Below are positions 15,187 through 24,132 of a stretch of 64,000 nucleotides of DNA, in pieces. Position 1 is the stretch's first letter; each line of letters starts with the position of its first letter. The stretch is from Marine Group I thaumarchaeote. GTDB taxonomy: Archaea > Thermoproteota > Nitrososphaeria > Nitrososphaerales > Nitrosopumilaceae. Below the pieces are notes generated by a model, which saw only the letters and a program-made list of their open reading frames with translations, was not told the origin of the DNA and ran no database searches. The position numbers were made by a program, and so were the translations under genes. Location: positions 48,071-112,070 of the forward strand of contig JACASW010000003.1 of the NCBI GenBank assembly GCA_013390785.1. Direction: 5' to 3'.

Positions 15187-16109
15187 TCTCGTCATACACA
15201 TTTGGAATTTATCCACGCTCAGAGGAATTAATTGAAGCAACTAGAAAGAATACTGAAAACCTAGATTCGCTCTCTCAAAAGGAAACTGATGAATATATCA
15301 ATACACAAAAAAATGCAAATCTTGGATTTGTTTCAGATCCTTTGCTAAAATGGGATGACATATTCAGACCGTTTTCAAGTTTAACATCAGTTAATCTTTC
15401 ATCACTAAACAGAATATATGAAATGAATACGTTTTATCGCATACTATCTTTTGATGGAGATGATTTCACTGACGGTGGTAATATTGTTCAATCTAACTTA
15501 GATTCGTCACTACCAAAAAACAAAACTATTGCAATTCCTGAACCATTTACATTCGCTGAACTCCATACTAGTAAAAAATTCAAGAAGAAGGATGATTTTA
15601 TAATTAATCTTGCAAAAATGCTAAGACCAGAAATAGATTCTTTAGTTGAATCTGGTTTCGAAGTAATCCAACTTTTAGCACCATCAATCGCATATAACAA
15701 GGAAGTTGACTTTGGTGTTATTTCTGATGCACTAAAGATAATCACTGATGGATTAAATGCAAAAACAATACTTCACACATACTTTGGAGACGTTTCAAAA
15801 AAGATTGAAAGTCTTTTGGATTTACCTGTTTCTGGCTTGGGATTCGATATAACCACAACACCTACCAATTCTATAGAAAAACACAGTTTTTCAAACAAGT
15901 CACTTACGATAGGCATAATCAATTCTTTCAATACTGCAATTGAAAAACCCCAAGAATGTATCAAGCAGGTAGATGAGATTAATGCAAACACAAAGCCAAA
16001 AGAATCCTATGTCAGTAATAATTTTGATTTGGAATATGTACCCAAGGAATTTGCGATGAATAAAATATCCGTCCTTGGAGAAATTGCGAGAGGTACGAAA
16101 GATGTCTAA
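15183..16109 (+). CDS. MetE N-terminal-domain-like protein
   Basis: A 308-residue protein resembling a methionine-synthase (MetE) barrel: a start of the form FGIYPRSEELIEATRK, the AIPEPFTFAELH segment, EVIQLLAPSIAYN in the place where MetE has the EPA strand, and ILHTYFGD. The zinc ligands of catalytic MetE (HxC and a later Cys) are not present: HTYF replaces the HxC motif. It is therefore likely a substrate-binding or structural partner of the core MetE encoded next. Start is TTG overlapping the MetF-like stop; the end overlaps the core MetE start by 8 bases. Such adjacent split MetE genes are known in several archaea. Confidence 0.72.
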   Translation: MISSYTFGIYPRSEELIEATRKNTENLDSLSQKETDEYINTQKNANLGFVSDPLLKWDDIFRPFSSLTSVNLSSLNRIYEMNTFYRILSFDGDDFTDGGNIVQSNLDSSLPKNKTIAIPEPFTFAELHTSKKFKKKDDFIINLAKMLRPEIDSLVESGFEVIQLLAPSIAYNKEVDFGVISDALKIITDGLNAKTILHTYFGDVSKKIESLLDLPVSGLGFDITTTPTNSIEKHSFSNKSLTIGIINSFNTAIEKPQECIKQVDEINANTKPKESYVSNNFDLEYVPKEFAMNKISVLGEIARGTKDV

Positions 16110-17112
16110 GTTGTTCCCAACACAAGAAATAGGTAGTATCAAGAAACCTGCGGACATGCTGAAAAAAGTAAAAGATCCAAACGTTTCAGACGAAGAAAAA
16201 ATCAAAGTGAGAAATGATGCTGCGCTTTTGAATATCAAGACGCTTGAGGATATTGGACTCGACATTGTTTATGACGGCGAAGTACGTCGTGTAGAAATGT
16301 ATGAAGAGCCAGTAAGATACGTAGATGGATTTGAATTTGCAGGTAGGGTTCGTTCATGGGATAACAAATACTATAAGAAGGCAAGAGTCGTAGGCCCTGT
16401 CGCCTTTAAACAAAACTTTCATGCAGAAGAATTCAACTTTGTAAAAGATAATTCAAAAAGAGAACTTAAGGTTCCGGTGACAGGTGCGTATACTCTAGCA
16501 GATTGGTCATATGACGAACATTACAAATCGAAGGATGAGCTCGTACTGGCACTGGCAAGGAATGTTGTTAGACCGTTAGTAAAGGATCTAGTGGGACTAG
16601 GGGCAAAAATTATTCAGATTGATGAACCAGCTGCAACAACACATCCAGCTGAAATGGATATTTTTAGAGAGTCTATCAACGAATCTGTAAAGGGAATTGA
16701 TGCAAAGTTTGTGGTTCATGCATGTTTTTCTGGAAACGATTACAAGGCATTAGCACCACAGATGCCAGAAATTAAGGCGGAACAATACACATTGGAATTT
16801 GCAAACCGTGATACATGGAACACAGGACTTGATGATGACACAAGAAAAGGATTTCAGGTCTTGAAACTTTTCAAGGAACATGGATTTAAGGGTGAAATCG
16901 GAATTGGTGTATCTGATGTTCATGTAAATGAAATAGAGTCTCCTGAGCTCATAAGAGACAGAATACTATATGCAGCAAAGGCACTAGATGATCCTACGAA
17001 GATATATGTCAATCCTGATTGTGGTCTGCGTACAAGAACAAGGGAGGTTTCTTTTGACAAAATTAGATCAATGGTAAAGGGAGCTGAACTTGCTAGGGAA
17101 GAAATCAAGTAA
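16102..17112 (+). CDS. metE: Core cobalamin-independent methionine synthase (MetE catalytic domain)
   Basis: About 336 residues from ATG 16102. It carries the MetE catalytic signature: FPTQEIGSI at the start, IQIDEPAATTHP, the zinc ligands His and Cys in VVHACFSG, a Glu in the following strand (TLEFANRD region) and the last Cys in NPDCGLRTR, plus GVSDVHVNEIES. It transfers a methyl group to homocysteine. It lacks the N-terminal half of bacterial MetE (about 750 residues), so it belongs to the core methionine synthases that often use a methyl donor other than methyl-tetrahydrofolate polyglutamate. Overlap with the MetE-N-like and MetF-like genes points to a three-protein methionine module. An ATG at 16075 is possible but adds non-conserved residues. 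Confidence 0.88.
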   Translation: MSKLFPTQEIGSIKKPADMLKKVKDPNVSDEEKIKVRNDAALLNIKTLEDIGLDIVYDGEVRRVEMYEEPVRYVDGFEFAGRVRSWDNKYYKKARVVGPVAFKQNFHAEEFNFVKDNSKRELKVPVTGAYTLADWSYDEHYKSKDELVLALARNVVRPLVKDLVGLGAKIIQIDEPAATTHPAEMDIFRESINESVKGIDAKFVVHACFSGNDYKALAPQMPEIKAEQYTLEFANRDTWNTGLDDDTRKGFQVLKLFKEHGFKGEIGIGVSDVHVNEIESPELIRDRILYAAKALDDPTKIYVNPDCGLRTRTREVSFDKIRSMVKGAELAREEIK

Positions 17113-17153
17113 TTTTTCTAAAATTTAATCAATTAGTATGATCTTAGAATGTT

Positions 17154-17321
17154 ATGAACGATAAGGAAAAACTCGAAGCAATTAAGAAAGTGTTATCTGA
17201 TACACCTGCACGTTCAGGGAATTACCAAGAAACAGCAGCTTGGTATGAAAAGGCATTAGATGAAATTGATAAAATCATAGAATCTAACACCTCGCCAACA
17301 TCTTTGCGTTATCCCAAATAG
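17154..17321 (+). CDS. Small hypothetical protein (55 aa)
   Basis: A 55-codon frame beginning MNDKEKLEAIKKVLSDTPA and ending TSLRYPK. Composition is that of a real soluble helical protein: a Lys/Glu-rich first helix, an aromatic AAWYEKALDEIDKI second helix, no low-complexity. It stands between metE and the convergent ABC permease gene, 41 bases after the metE stop, and may be the last gene of the methionine unit or independent. No family recognised. Confidence 0.55.
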   Translation: MNDKEKLEAIKKVLSDTPARSGNYQETAAWYEKALDEIDKIIESNTSPTSLRYPK

Positions 17322-17332
17322 ATTTTAAAATT

Positions 17333-18091
17333 CTAGCGCAATCCCCATCTGGTCATAACCTTATCTTCAATTTTCTTAAAGACGACCCCGTCAACCAATA
17401 TACCAATAGCCATTATTACTAGCATTATTGCTATGACCTGCGATACATCATTTAGCTGGCGACCAACATTAAGAAGGAAACCAAGACCTAGGAATGAGAA
17501 TAAGAGTTCTGCACCTATTACGCCTCTCCAGGCAAATGCCCAGCCTTGCTTGAATCCAGATATGATAAATGGAAATGCCGCAGGAATTAATATGGAAGTG
17601 ATAAGTTGGCCTTCTTTCGCACCCATGTTTCTTGCAGCTTCAATGTAAGAAGGATTGATGTTCTTCACGCCAGTGTAGGTATTGATAGTTACAGCAAATA
17701 CCGCACCAATAGCTACGACAAAAATAATTCCAGTGTCCGTGAGACCAAACCAGAGAATGGCAAGTGGTACCCAGGCTATGGATGGAATTGACTGTAGCCC
17801 AAGAACCAAAGAACCAATTGTCTGATTAACAGTTTCGACTCTTGCCATGAAAATTCCAAGTACCAAGCCACCAGCAATAGCTATTGTTAGACCTATACCC
17901 AATCTCAATAAGCTTGTTCCAATTCCATAAAACAAACTTGCATCAGCAACGCCATATGCTAGGTCTTCTACAACATCTACTGGAGATGGAAAAATATTGT
18001 CAGGCCAAATATCTGCACTGTCAAGACCCTGCCATACTATGATTATCATTACGTAAAAGCCAATTTTTTTTGCAAGTGTACTAGATTTCAT
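17333..18091 (-). CDS. ABC transporter permease, NitT/TauT family
   Basis: A 252-residue inner-membrane permease with about six hydrophobic segments, an N-terminal region FPSPVDVVEDLAYG, and the EAA-type loop EAARNMGAKEGQLITSILIPAAFPFIISG that docks on the ATPase. The family (SsuC, TauC, NrtB, ThiX) imports sulfonates, nitrate, cyanate or thiamine precursors. It is the last gene of a three-gene operon, 9 bases after the ATPase gene. The substrate cannot be read from the permease. Confidence 0.92.
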   Translation of the reverse strand: MKSSTLAKKIGFYVMIIIVWQGLDSADIWPDNIFPSPVDVVEDLAYGVADASLFYGIGTSLLRLGIGLTIAIAGGLVLGIFMARVETVNQTIGSLVLGLQSIPSIAWVPLAILWFGLTDTGIIFVVAIGAVFAVTINTYTGVKNINPSYIEAARNMGAKEGQLITSILIPAAFPFIISGFKQGWAFAWRGVIGAELLFSFLGLGFLLNVGRQLNDVSQVIAIMLVIMAIGILVDGVVFKKIEDKVMTRWGLR

Positions 18092-18100
18092 TTTTTTAAC

Positions 18101-18856
18101 CTACTTTTTGACCTCAGGTCGTAATTCTGCCAAAATCTTTTTCTGATATTTCAAAAGATTTTCATCCTCTGCCACTCTAGGACGTTTATAATCAATCTTG
18201 AACTCCTTCTTAATTATTGCAGGCCTATGAGTAAACACTAAGACACGTGTACCCAACATAACTGCCTCAGCAACATTATGAGTCACAAAAACTATGGTTT
18301 TCTTTGTCTTCTGCCAGATTAACTGCATTTCTACTAGCAAGAGATCTCTAGTCTGTGGATCAAGAGCAGCAAAGGGTTCATCCATAAGCAATACATCAGG
18401 TTCCATTACCAATGCACGTGCTATGGCAACACGTTGCTTCATTCCAGTAGAAAGCTGGTAAGTATATGAAGTTGCAAATTGAGTAAGCTGCATCATATCC
18501 AAATATCTGTTTGAAATCTCATTTCGTTTTTCCTGTGAAACGCCAGCTATTTTGAGCCCATATTCCACGTTATCCCGAACATTCAGCCAAGGAAATAAAG
18601 CGCCCTCCTGAAATACCATTATTCTGTCGGGTCCAGTATTGTTAACTGGTTGGTTATCAAGTAAAATTTCACCATCGTCTGGTTTTTCTAACCCTGCCGT
18701 AATCCTCAGAAAAGTAGATTTCCCACAGCCTGAAGGGCCAACAATACATACAAACTCACCATCTTCAACATTTACGTTAATTCCGTCCAATGTCTTGAGT
18801 GGTTTTCCGTCATGTGTGAAATATTTTTCAATATTTCTAGATTCCAATTTACCCAT
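18101..18856 (-). CDS. ABC transporter ATP-binding protein, NitT/TauT family
   Basis: A 251-residue ATPase with Walker A GPSGCGKST, Q-loop FQEGALFPW, signature LSTGMKQR (third position Thr where most have Gly), Walker B LLMDEPFAALD and H-loop FVTHNVAEA. It energises the permease that follows. It shares 8 bases with the upstream binding-protein gene, so the three genes are translationally coupled. The SsuB/TauB/NrtD-type subgroup is clear from FPWLNVRDNVEYGL; the substrate is not. Confidence 0.93.
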   Translation of the reverse strand: MGKLESRNIEKYFTHDGKPLKTLDGINVNVEDGEFVCIVGPSGCGKSTFLRITAGLEKPDDGEILLDNQPVNNTGPDRIMVFQEGALFPWLNVRDNVEYGLKIAGVSQEKRNEISNRYLDMMQLTQFATSYTYQLSTGMKQRVAIARALVMEPDVLLMDEPFAALDPQTRDLLLVEMQLIWQKTKKTIVFVTHNVAEAVMLGTRVLVFTHRPAIIKKEFKIDYKRPRVAEDENLLKYQKKILAELRPEVKK

Positions 18857-19883
18857 TTAGCTGTTTCACCATCGCGTTCAGATTTAAATCCGGTTGATAA
18901 AAAATTCCGTCTAAATTGTAACCATTTCTCCCAAGATAACCCAATGAGTCAGCACGTTCCGCGAAGGTTAATACGGAATTTTTAATTGGGTCAGAAGTGA
19001 TTGTCAGGTTTGAAAATGACTCATCAATAACTTTGGTTGGCAGTGATTTTCCCATGTATTTTTTCAAAAAGCTTTCGAAGATAGATTTTGATTCATCTGC
19101 ATTAGAATTAATCCACACAACAGTTTCCTTGTGTGATTTTAACCAATTTTTAACAAGTTCTGGATTATTCTCAAGATAATCCGTCCTAGCTATTAGGAGT
19201 ACTGAAGCAAATTCTTCATTCGGCCATAACTTTTCCTCATTGAACAGTCTTACACCATCAAGTTCTTGTACCAACATTGTAGCCCAAGGCTCGGGTACCC
19301 ATGCTCCATCAATCTCGCCTTTGGCAAATAGAGTATAGATATCTGGATTTGAAATATTCAAAACAAATACCGTTCCACCTTTTTCAATTGGCTTTAGATC
19401 ATTTGATGCAAGATAATATCTAAGAGATACATCTTGACTGTTACTAATTTGTGGGGAAGCGATACGTTTTCCGTCAAAGTTTTCAATTGAATCCAAGCCG
19501 GAATTTGGTTGTACAATAAAACTAGCACCGCCACTAGCGGCTCCTGCTAAAATTTTGATATCATTTCCATGTGATTTTAGAAATCCGTTGATCACCGGTC
19601 CTGGTCCAACATAAGCTACATCAATAGACCTAGCAAAGATGGATTCTATTACTTGTGGTCCACTATCAAAAAGCTTAGTTTCGATTTCAATCTGGTCACC
19701 AACTCCATTTTGAAAAATTCCATTTTCTATTCCAACTATAGGTACTGCATGACCAATGCTAGGGAAGAATGCAACTCTAACTTTGTCTTGGTTTGCTTGA
19801 TCCGAACTATTACCTAATGAAGTGATTATAGCAAATGCTATGACTGCTCCAATTCCGAGCGTAATTGCTAGTGAAATTTTCAT
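18849..19883 (-). CDS. ABC transporter substrate-binding protein, NitT/TauT family
   Basis: A 344-residue extracytoplasmic binding protein. Residues 1-25 form an uncleaved-looking hydrophobic anchor (MKISLAITLGIGAVIAFAIITSLG), so the domain is probably tethered outside the membrane. The rest is a periplasmic-binding fold of the SsuA/TauA/NrtA type (VRVAFFPSIGHAVPIVGIENGIF, DVAYVGPGPVINGFL, GEIDGAWVPEPWATML). Genes run binding protein, ATPase, permease. Candidate substrates are sulfonates, nitrogen oxyanions or a thiamine precursor; nothing in the window decides between them. Confidence 0.88.
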   Translation of the reverse strand: MKISLAITLGIGAVIAFAIITSLGNSSDQANQDKVRVAFFPSIGHAVPIVGIENGIFQNGVGDQIEIETKLFDSGPQVIESIFARSIDVAYVGPGPVINGFLKSHGNDIKILAGAASGGASFIVQPNSGLDSIENFDGKRIASPQISNSQDVSLRYYLASNDLKPIEKGGTVFVLNISNPDIYTLFAKGEIDGAWVPEPWATMLVQELDGVRLFNEEKLWPNEEFASVLLIARTDYLENNPELVKNWLKSHKETVVWINSNADESKSIFESFLKKYMGKSLPTKVIDESFSNLTITSDPIKNSVLTFAERADSLGYLGRNGYNLDGIFYQPDLNLNAMVKQLNG

Positions 19884-20004
19884 AAAACAGCGTTATAATT
19901 CGGAGTTAAATAGTGATCGGATTTTAGCTCGAGCTATGATACAAAATGATTGAAAATGTTTGCAACATAAGAGATAAATTCAAAACAAGACACTCTTTTG
20001 CCCT

Positions 20005-21192
20005 ATGAAACAAAAGGCAATACTCGCGTTTTCAGGTGGGTTGGATACTTCGGTTGTAGTGAAGTATCTACAGGAAAAACACAACATGGATGTTGTCACA
20101 GTTACAGTCGATGTTGGACAAGAAGACGACTACAAAAAAATCTCTGCTAAAGCAAAAAAACTTGGTGTGAAAAAACATTACAACATTGATGCAAAAAAAG
20201 AATTTGTTTTGGATTACATATTTCCAGCAATAAAAGCTAATGCGTTATATCAAAAAAAATATTGCCTTGCAACTGCGCTTGCTCGACCATTGATTGCCAA
20301 AAAAATATTACAAATTGCAAAAAAAGAAAAGGTTACTGCACTTGCACATGGATGTTCAGGCAAGGGCAATGATCAAGTAAGGTTTGACTTAACAATGCAT
20401 GCAGGTTCTAATCTACCAATAATTGCACCTATACGTGACCTTAATTTGAGTAGACCTGAGGAATTAAAATTTGCAAAAAAACATGGAATTGAGATCGAAG
20501 ATGTTGCAAAAAAATTTAGTATTGATCAAAACTTATGGGGTCGTGCTATTGAGGGTGGAGTATTAGAAAATCCCAACAACGAACCACCAGATGATGCGTT
20601 CATTTGGGTAAAAACAAAAAATCTGCCTAACAAACCGGTATATCTAACAATAAAGTTTCAAAAAGGAGTTCCAGTGGCTGTTAATGGAAAATCCATGACA
20701 CCAGTAAAATTAATCGATTACATTAACAAAAAGGCTGGCTCCTGTGGAGTTGGTATTGTTGATCATATTGAAGATCGTGTGGTTGGAATAAAATCACGTG
20801 AAGTATATGAAACACCTGCAGCTGCATGTTTAATCGAAGCCCATTCTGATTTAGAAAAGATGGTTCACACTAAACACGAAACAAAATTCAAGTCACTAGT
20901 AGATGATGAATGGTCTTGGTTGGTTTACTCTGGTCTTTGGGAGGATCCATTGAAAAATGATCTTGATATGTTCGTACAGCAGACACAGGCACGAGTATCT
21001 GGTACTGTCAAACTAAAATTATTCAAGGGTAGTCTTAGGGTGGTTGGTCGTGAGTCAAAGTATTCATTGTATAGTCATAAAATCGCAACGTATGGAAAAG
21101 GCTCAGGATTTGATCAGAAACTGGCTAAAGGTTTTGTGGAATTATGGGGAATGCAATCAACAGAAGCTAATAAATTAGAAAAGAAAAGGTGA
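20005..21192 (+). CDS. argG: Argininosuccinate synthase
   Basis: A 395-residue enzyme joining citrulline and aspartate at the cost of ATP. The N-type PP-loop AFSGGLDTSVVVKYL opens the protein, followed by ALARPLIAKK, AHGCSGKGNDQVRF and GRAIEGGVLENP, all standard ArgG landmarks. Length matches the family. It heads the arginine/lysine gene run: lysW1 follows 9 bases later and argX directly after that, so ArgG is co-expressed with the glutamate-carrier branch that supplies ornithine. Confidence 0.97.
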   Translation: MKQKAILAFSGGLDTSVVVKYLQEKHNMDVVTVTVDVGQEDDYKKISAKAKKLGVKKHYNIDAKKEFVLDYIFPAIKANALYQKKYCLATALARPLIAKKILQIAKKEKVTALAHGCSGKGNDQVRFDLTMHAGSNLPIIAPIRDLNLSRPEELKFAKKHGIEIEDVAKKFSIDQNLWGRAIEGGVLENPNNEPPDDAFIWVKTKNLPNKPVYLTIKFQKGVPVAVNGKSMTPVKLIDYINKKAGSCGVGIVDHIEDRVVGIKSREVYETPAAACLIEAHSDLEKMVHTKHETKFKSLVDDEWSWLVYSGLWEDPLKNDLDMFVQQTQARVSGTVKLKLFKGSLRVVGRESKYSLYSHKIATYGKGSGFDQKLAKGFVELWGMQSTEANKLEKKR

Positions 21193-21201
21193 AAAAAAGT
21201 T

Positions 21202-21369
21202 ATGAAATGCCCAGAATGTGACGCGGACCTTAGTATCCCTGTTGATGCTGCTGTTGGAGAAATTATTTCTTGTGGTGATTGTGGAGCCGACTATGAAATC
21301 TCTAAAAAAGATGGTTCTACAATTGAAATCAAAGAAGCAGAAACAGTAGGCGAAGACTGGGGAGAATAA
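21202..21369 (+). CDS. lysW: Amino-group carrier protein LysW (canonical, ends in Glu)
   Basis: A 55-residue acidic protein starting MKCPECDADLSIP with a zinc ribbon (Cys 3, 6, 24, 27) and the conserved tail VGEDWGE. In the LysW pathway, the gamma-carboxyl of the terminal Glu is joined by LysX or ArgX to the amino group of 2-aminoadipate or glutamate, so that intermediates are processed while carrier-bound. The gene lies 9 bases after argG and abuts argX without any gap, which suggests this copy serves the glutamate-to-ornithine branch. A second lysW with a different last residue lies at 27008. Confidence 0.93.
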   Translation: MKCPECDADLSIPVDAAVGEIISCGDCGADYEISKKDGSTIEIKEAETVGEDWGE

Positions 21370-22227
21370 TTGTCAAAATTTTCAATAGTGTTTGACCGGC
21401 TAAGAACGGAAGAAAAAATGCTTCAAAAGGAGGCAGTAGAACTTGGGCACGAAGCCTCACTTATTGATGCTAAAATCACACAAATCAACACATCTAGTCA
21501 AATACAAGATTTTGACTTTGGGAATATAGTCTTAGAACGCTGTGTTAGCTACTATAGAGGATTATACTTTACTGCATGTTTGGAATTTTTAGACATTCCT
21601 GTCATCAACGAGTTTAATGTTTCCACCATTTGCGGTAACAAGCTATTAACATCAATGATATTAAAAAAGAACAACATCCCAACACCAAAGACATACTTTT
21701 CTTTCTCTGGTGATGCAGCACAAGAAAATCTTGGTAAGATTGGTTACCCCGTAGTAATCAAACCAATCATTGGAAGTTGGGGTAGGAACGTTATGCCTCT
21801 TAAGGACAAGGACACCGCAGATGCAATCATTGAGCAACGAGAAATTACTGATGGTCCTTTAGATAGAATTTTCTATCTTCAAGAGATGGTAGACCGACCT
21901 CCAAGAGACATTAGAGTAATTACAATTGGAGACAAGGCAGTTACTGCAATGTATAGAAAATCTTCAGACAGTTTCAAGACAAATATTGCACTAGGTGCAG
22001 AACCAGAAATTTGCGATATCACAAATGAGATGGAAGATTTATGTGCAAAAGCCTCAAAGGCTGTTGGTGGGGGAATTCTTGGAGTTGACTTGATGGAAGA
22101 CAAGGAAAAAGGGCTGGTTGTACATGAAGTGAATAACACTGTAGAGTTTAAGGGTCTAGTCAAAGTCGCAAACATAAACATCCCAAAAGAGATGATTGAG
22201 TTCGCAGTAAACTCGATTAGAAAGTAA
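21370..22227 (+). CDS. argX: LysW-glutamate/aminoadipate ligase (ArgX/LysX family), probably ArgX
   Basis: A 285-residue ATP-grasp ligase of the RimK/LysX type: CVSYYRGLYFTACLEFL, ICGNKLLTSMIL, the ATP-grasp Lys and glycine loop in YPVVIKPIIGSWGRNV, and Mg/ATP residues in VHEVNNTVEFKG. It attaches glutamate (ArgX) or 2-aminoadipate (LysX) to the C-terminal Glu of LysW. The position right behind argG and lysW1, and EFKGLVKVANINIP in the recognition region versus EFRNVVKVTGNDIP in the second copy, favour the glutamate-specific ArgX; this specificity call is inference. Start is TTG, directly after the lysW1 stop. Confidence 0.85.
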   Translation: MSKFSIVFDRLRTEEKMLQKEAVELGHEASLIDAKITQINTSSQIQDFDFGNIVLERCVSYYRGLYFTACLEFLDIPVINEFNVSTICGNKLLTSMILKKNNIPTPKTYFSFSGDAAQENLGKIGYPVVIKPIIGSWGRNVMPLKDKDTADAIIEQREITDGPLDRIFYLQEMVDRPPRDIRVITIGDKAVTAMYRKSSDSFKTNIALGAEPEICDITNEMEDLCAKASKAVGGGILGVDLMEDKEKGLVVHEVNNTVEFKGLVKVANINIPKEMIEFAVNSIRK

Positions 22228-22272
22228 ACCGATTAATAACAATAAATTATACCAAATCCAAATGATGTTACA

Positions 22273-23325
22273 ATGAAAGTAGGAATAGTTGGTGCATCTG
22301 GGTATGTCGGGGGCGAAGTAGTCCGTCTACTGTTAAGTCATCCTGAAGCTGAAGTCTCAGTGGTTACGTCAACGAAACACGTTGGAGAATATCTGCATAG
22401 AATACACCCAAGCCTAAAGGGATTCACCGAATTGACATTTTCAGAACTTGACTATGACAAAATGTCAGACAAGTGTGATCTAGTTTTTACTGCAGTCCCA
22501 CATGGAACCGCAACCGACATTGTAAAGGCATTTTACGATAGGGGAATGAAAATTATTGATCTTAGTGCAGATTATAGACTACACAATCCTGAAGACTATA
22601 CAAAGTGGTACGGTTGGGAACATCCACATCCAGATTACTTGTCAAAATCAGTATTTGGTGTACCAGAACTTCACAGAGACAAAATCAAAAATGCACAGCT
22701 AGTTTCCTGTCCTGGTTGCATGGCAGTAACATCTACGCTTGCATTATATCCACTGATCAAGAATGACCTTATTGATACGGAACACATAGTTGTTGACTCC
22801 AAAATCGGTTCTTCTGGTGCTGGTGCAGGAGGTACATCTGGTACACAACATGCAATGAGAGCTGGAGTAATTCGACCTTACAAGCCTGCAAAACACCGTC
22901 ATACAGGTGAAATTGAACAGGAACTTAGTGAAATTGCTGGAAAAAAAATCAAAGTTTCAATGAGCCCACATGCAGTAGATGTAGTTCGAGGAATTCTTTG
23001 TACGAATCACACATTCTTGAAAAAGGAAGTTGATGAAAAGGAACTTTGGAAAATTTATCGTGCTGAATTTGGCGAGGAACCATTCATCAGGCTAATACGT
23101 GACAAAAATGGCTTGTATAAGTTTCCTGACCCAAAGTTTGTAGTTGGTTCAAACTTTTGTGATATTGGATTCGATCTTGATGAGGATAACAACCGATTGA
23201 TTGCACTTTCTGCGTCTGACAACTTGATGAGGGGTGCGGCAGGATCTGCTGTTCAAAACATGAACATAATGTCAGGCTTTGATGAGAAGCAAGGAATTAT
23301 GTATTCCCCATTGACACCGGTATAA
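22273..23325 (+). CDS. argC: LysW-gamma-glutamyl/aminoadipyl-phosphate reductase
   Basis: A 350-residue NADPH-dependent semialdehyde dehydrogenase (ArgC/LysY). The N-terminal Rossmann motif is VGIVGASGYVGGEVVRLL; the active-site Cys is in VSCPGCMAVTSTLALYP; the substrate loop is IGSSGAGAGGTSGT, and the catalytic His lies in RHTGEIEQEL. It reduces the carrier-bound acyl phosphate made by LysZ. Only one copy is seen, next to both carriers, so it probably serves lysine and arginine synthesis. It lies 45 bases after argX on the same strand. Confidence 0.93.
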   Translation: MKVGIVGASGYVGGEVVRLLLSHPEAEVSVVTSTKHVGEYLHRIHPSLKGFTELTFSELDYDKMSDKCDLVFTAVPHGTATDIVKAFYDRGMKIIDLSADYRLHNPEDYTKWYGWEHPHPDYLSKSVFGVPELHRDKIKNAQLVSCPGCMAVTSTLALYPLIKNDLIDTEHIVVDSKIGSSGAGAGGTSGTQHAMRAGVIRPYKPAKHRHTGEIEQELSEIAGKKIKVSMSPHAVDVVRGILCTNHTFLKKEVDEKELWKIYRAEFGEEPFIRLIRDKNGLYKFPDPKFVVGSNFCDIGFDLDEDNNRLIALSASDNLMRGAAGSAVQNMNIMSGFDEKQGIMYSPLTPV

Positions 23326-23328
23326 GAA

Positions 23329-24132
23329 ATGATTACAATCAAAATTGGAGGAAGTGTAGTTGATGATTTACATCCCTCCGTTGTTGCAGATATAAAAAAA
23401 GTAATAGAACAAGAGGAAGTAATCTTAGTTCATGGTGGCGGAAAGGAGGTCACTAAAGTAACGAAACAGTTAGGCAAAGAACCAAAATTTGTTGTTTCCC
23501 CTAGTGGTGTAAAAAGCAGATATACTGACTTGGAAACTGCAGAAATTTTTACTATGGTTATGTCTGGAAGAATCAATAAGACAATTGTAAGGATGTTACA
23601 AAAAAATGGAATAGATGCTGTAGGTTTATCTGGAATAGATGGAAAAATAATTCAGGCTGAGAGAAAGAAAAAGCTCATAATAATGAATGAAAAAGGACGA
23701 AAGCAAGCTATTGATGGCGGATATACGGGTAAAATCACACAAGTTAATGCATCTCTGATAAAGTCTATTCTTGAGCAGGGCCACACACCAGTAATTTCTC
23801 CAATAGCAATTAGCGAGGAATCTGACTTTCTCAATGTAGATGGTGATAGGGCAGCTGCTAACATTGCAGGACAGGTAAAAACTGACAAGGTTTTATTCCT
23901 AACAAATGTTGATGGTCTGTTAATGGATGAGAAACTAGTGGATACTTTAACTCTAGCAAAGGCGAAAGAAATTCTTCCACAGATTGGATTTGGTATGGAA
24001 AAGAAAATACTTGCTGCGACTGAGGCACTTGAGATGGGAGTGACAGAAGCCATAATTGCAAACGGTCAAAGGGAAAACCCAATATCTTCTGCAATTGCAC
24101 ATAATCATTGCACGGTAATCAAAGATGAGTGA
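23329..24132 (+). CDS. argB: LysW-aminoadipate/glutamate kinase
   Basis: A 267-residue amino-acid kinase (ArgB/LysZ type). ITIKIGGSVVDD carries the phosphate-binding Lys and Gly, ILVHGGGKEVTKV is the N-acetylglutamate-kinase-type loop, and DGDRAAANIA plus LFLTNVDGLL form the nucleotide site. It phosphorylates the side-chain carboxyl of LysW-bound glutamate or aminoadipate. It begins 3 bases after the reductase gene and overlaps the aminotransferase gene by 8 bases, so reductase, kinase and aminotransferase are translationally coupled. Confidence 0.92.
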   Translation: MITIKIGGSVVDDLHPSVVADIKKVIEQEEVILVHGGGKEVTKVTKQLGKEPKFVVSPSGVKSRYTDLETAEIFTMVMSGRINKTIVRMLQKNGIDAVGLSGIDGKIIQAERKKKLIIMNEKGRKQAIDGGYTGKITQVNASLIKSILEQGHTPVISPIAISEESDFLNVDGDRAAANIAGQVKTDKVLFLTNVDGLLMDEKLVDTLTLAKAKEILPQIGFGMEKKILAATEALEMGVTEAIIANGQRENPISSAIAHNHCTVIKDE

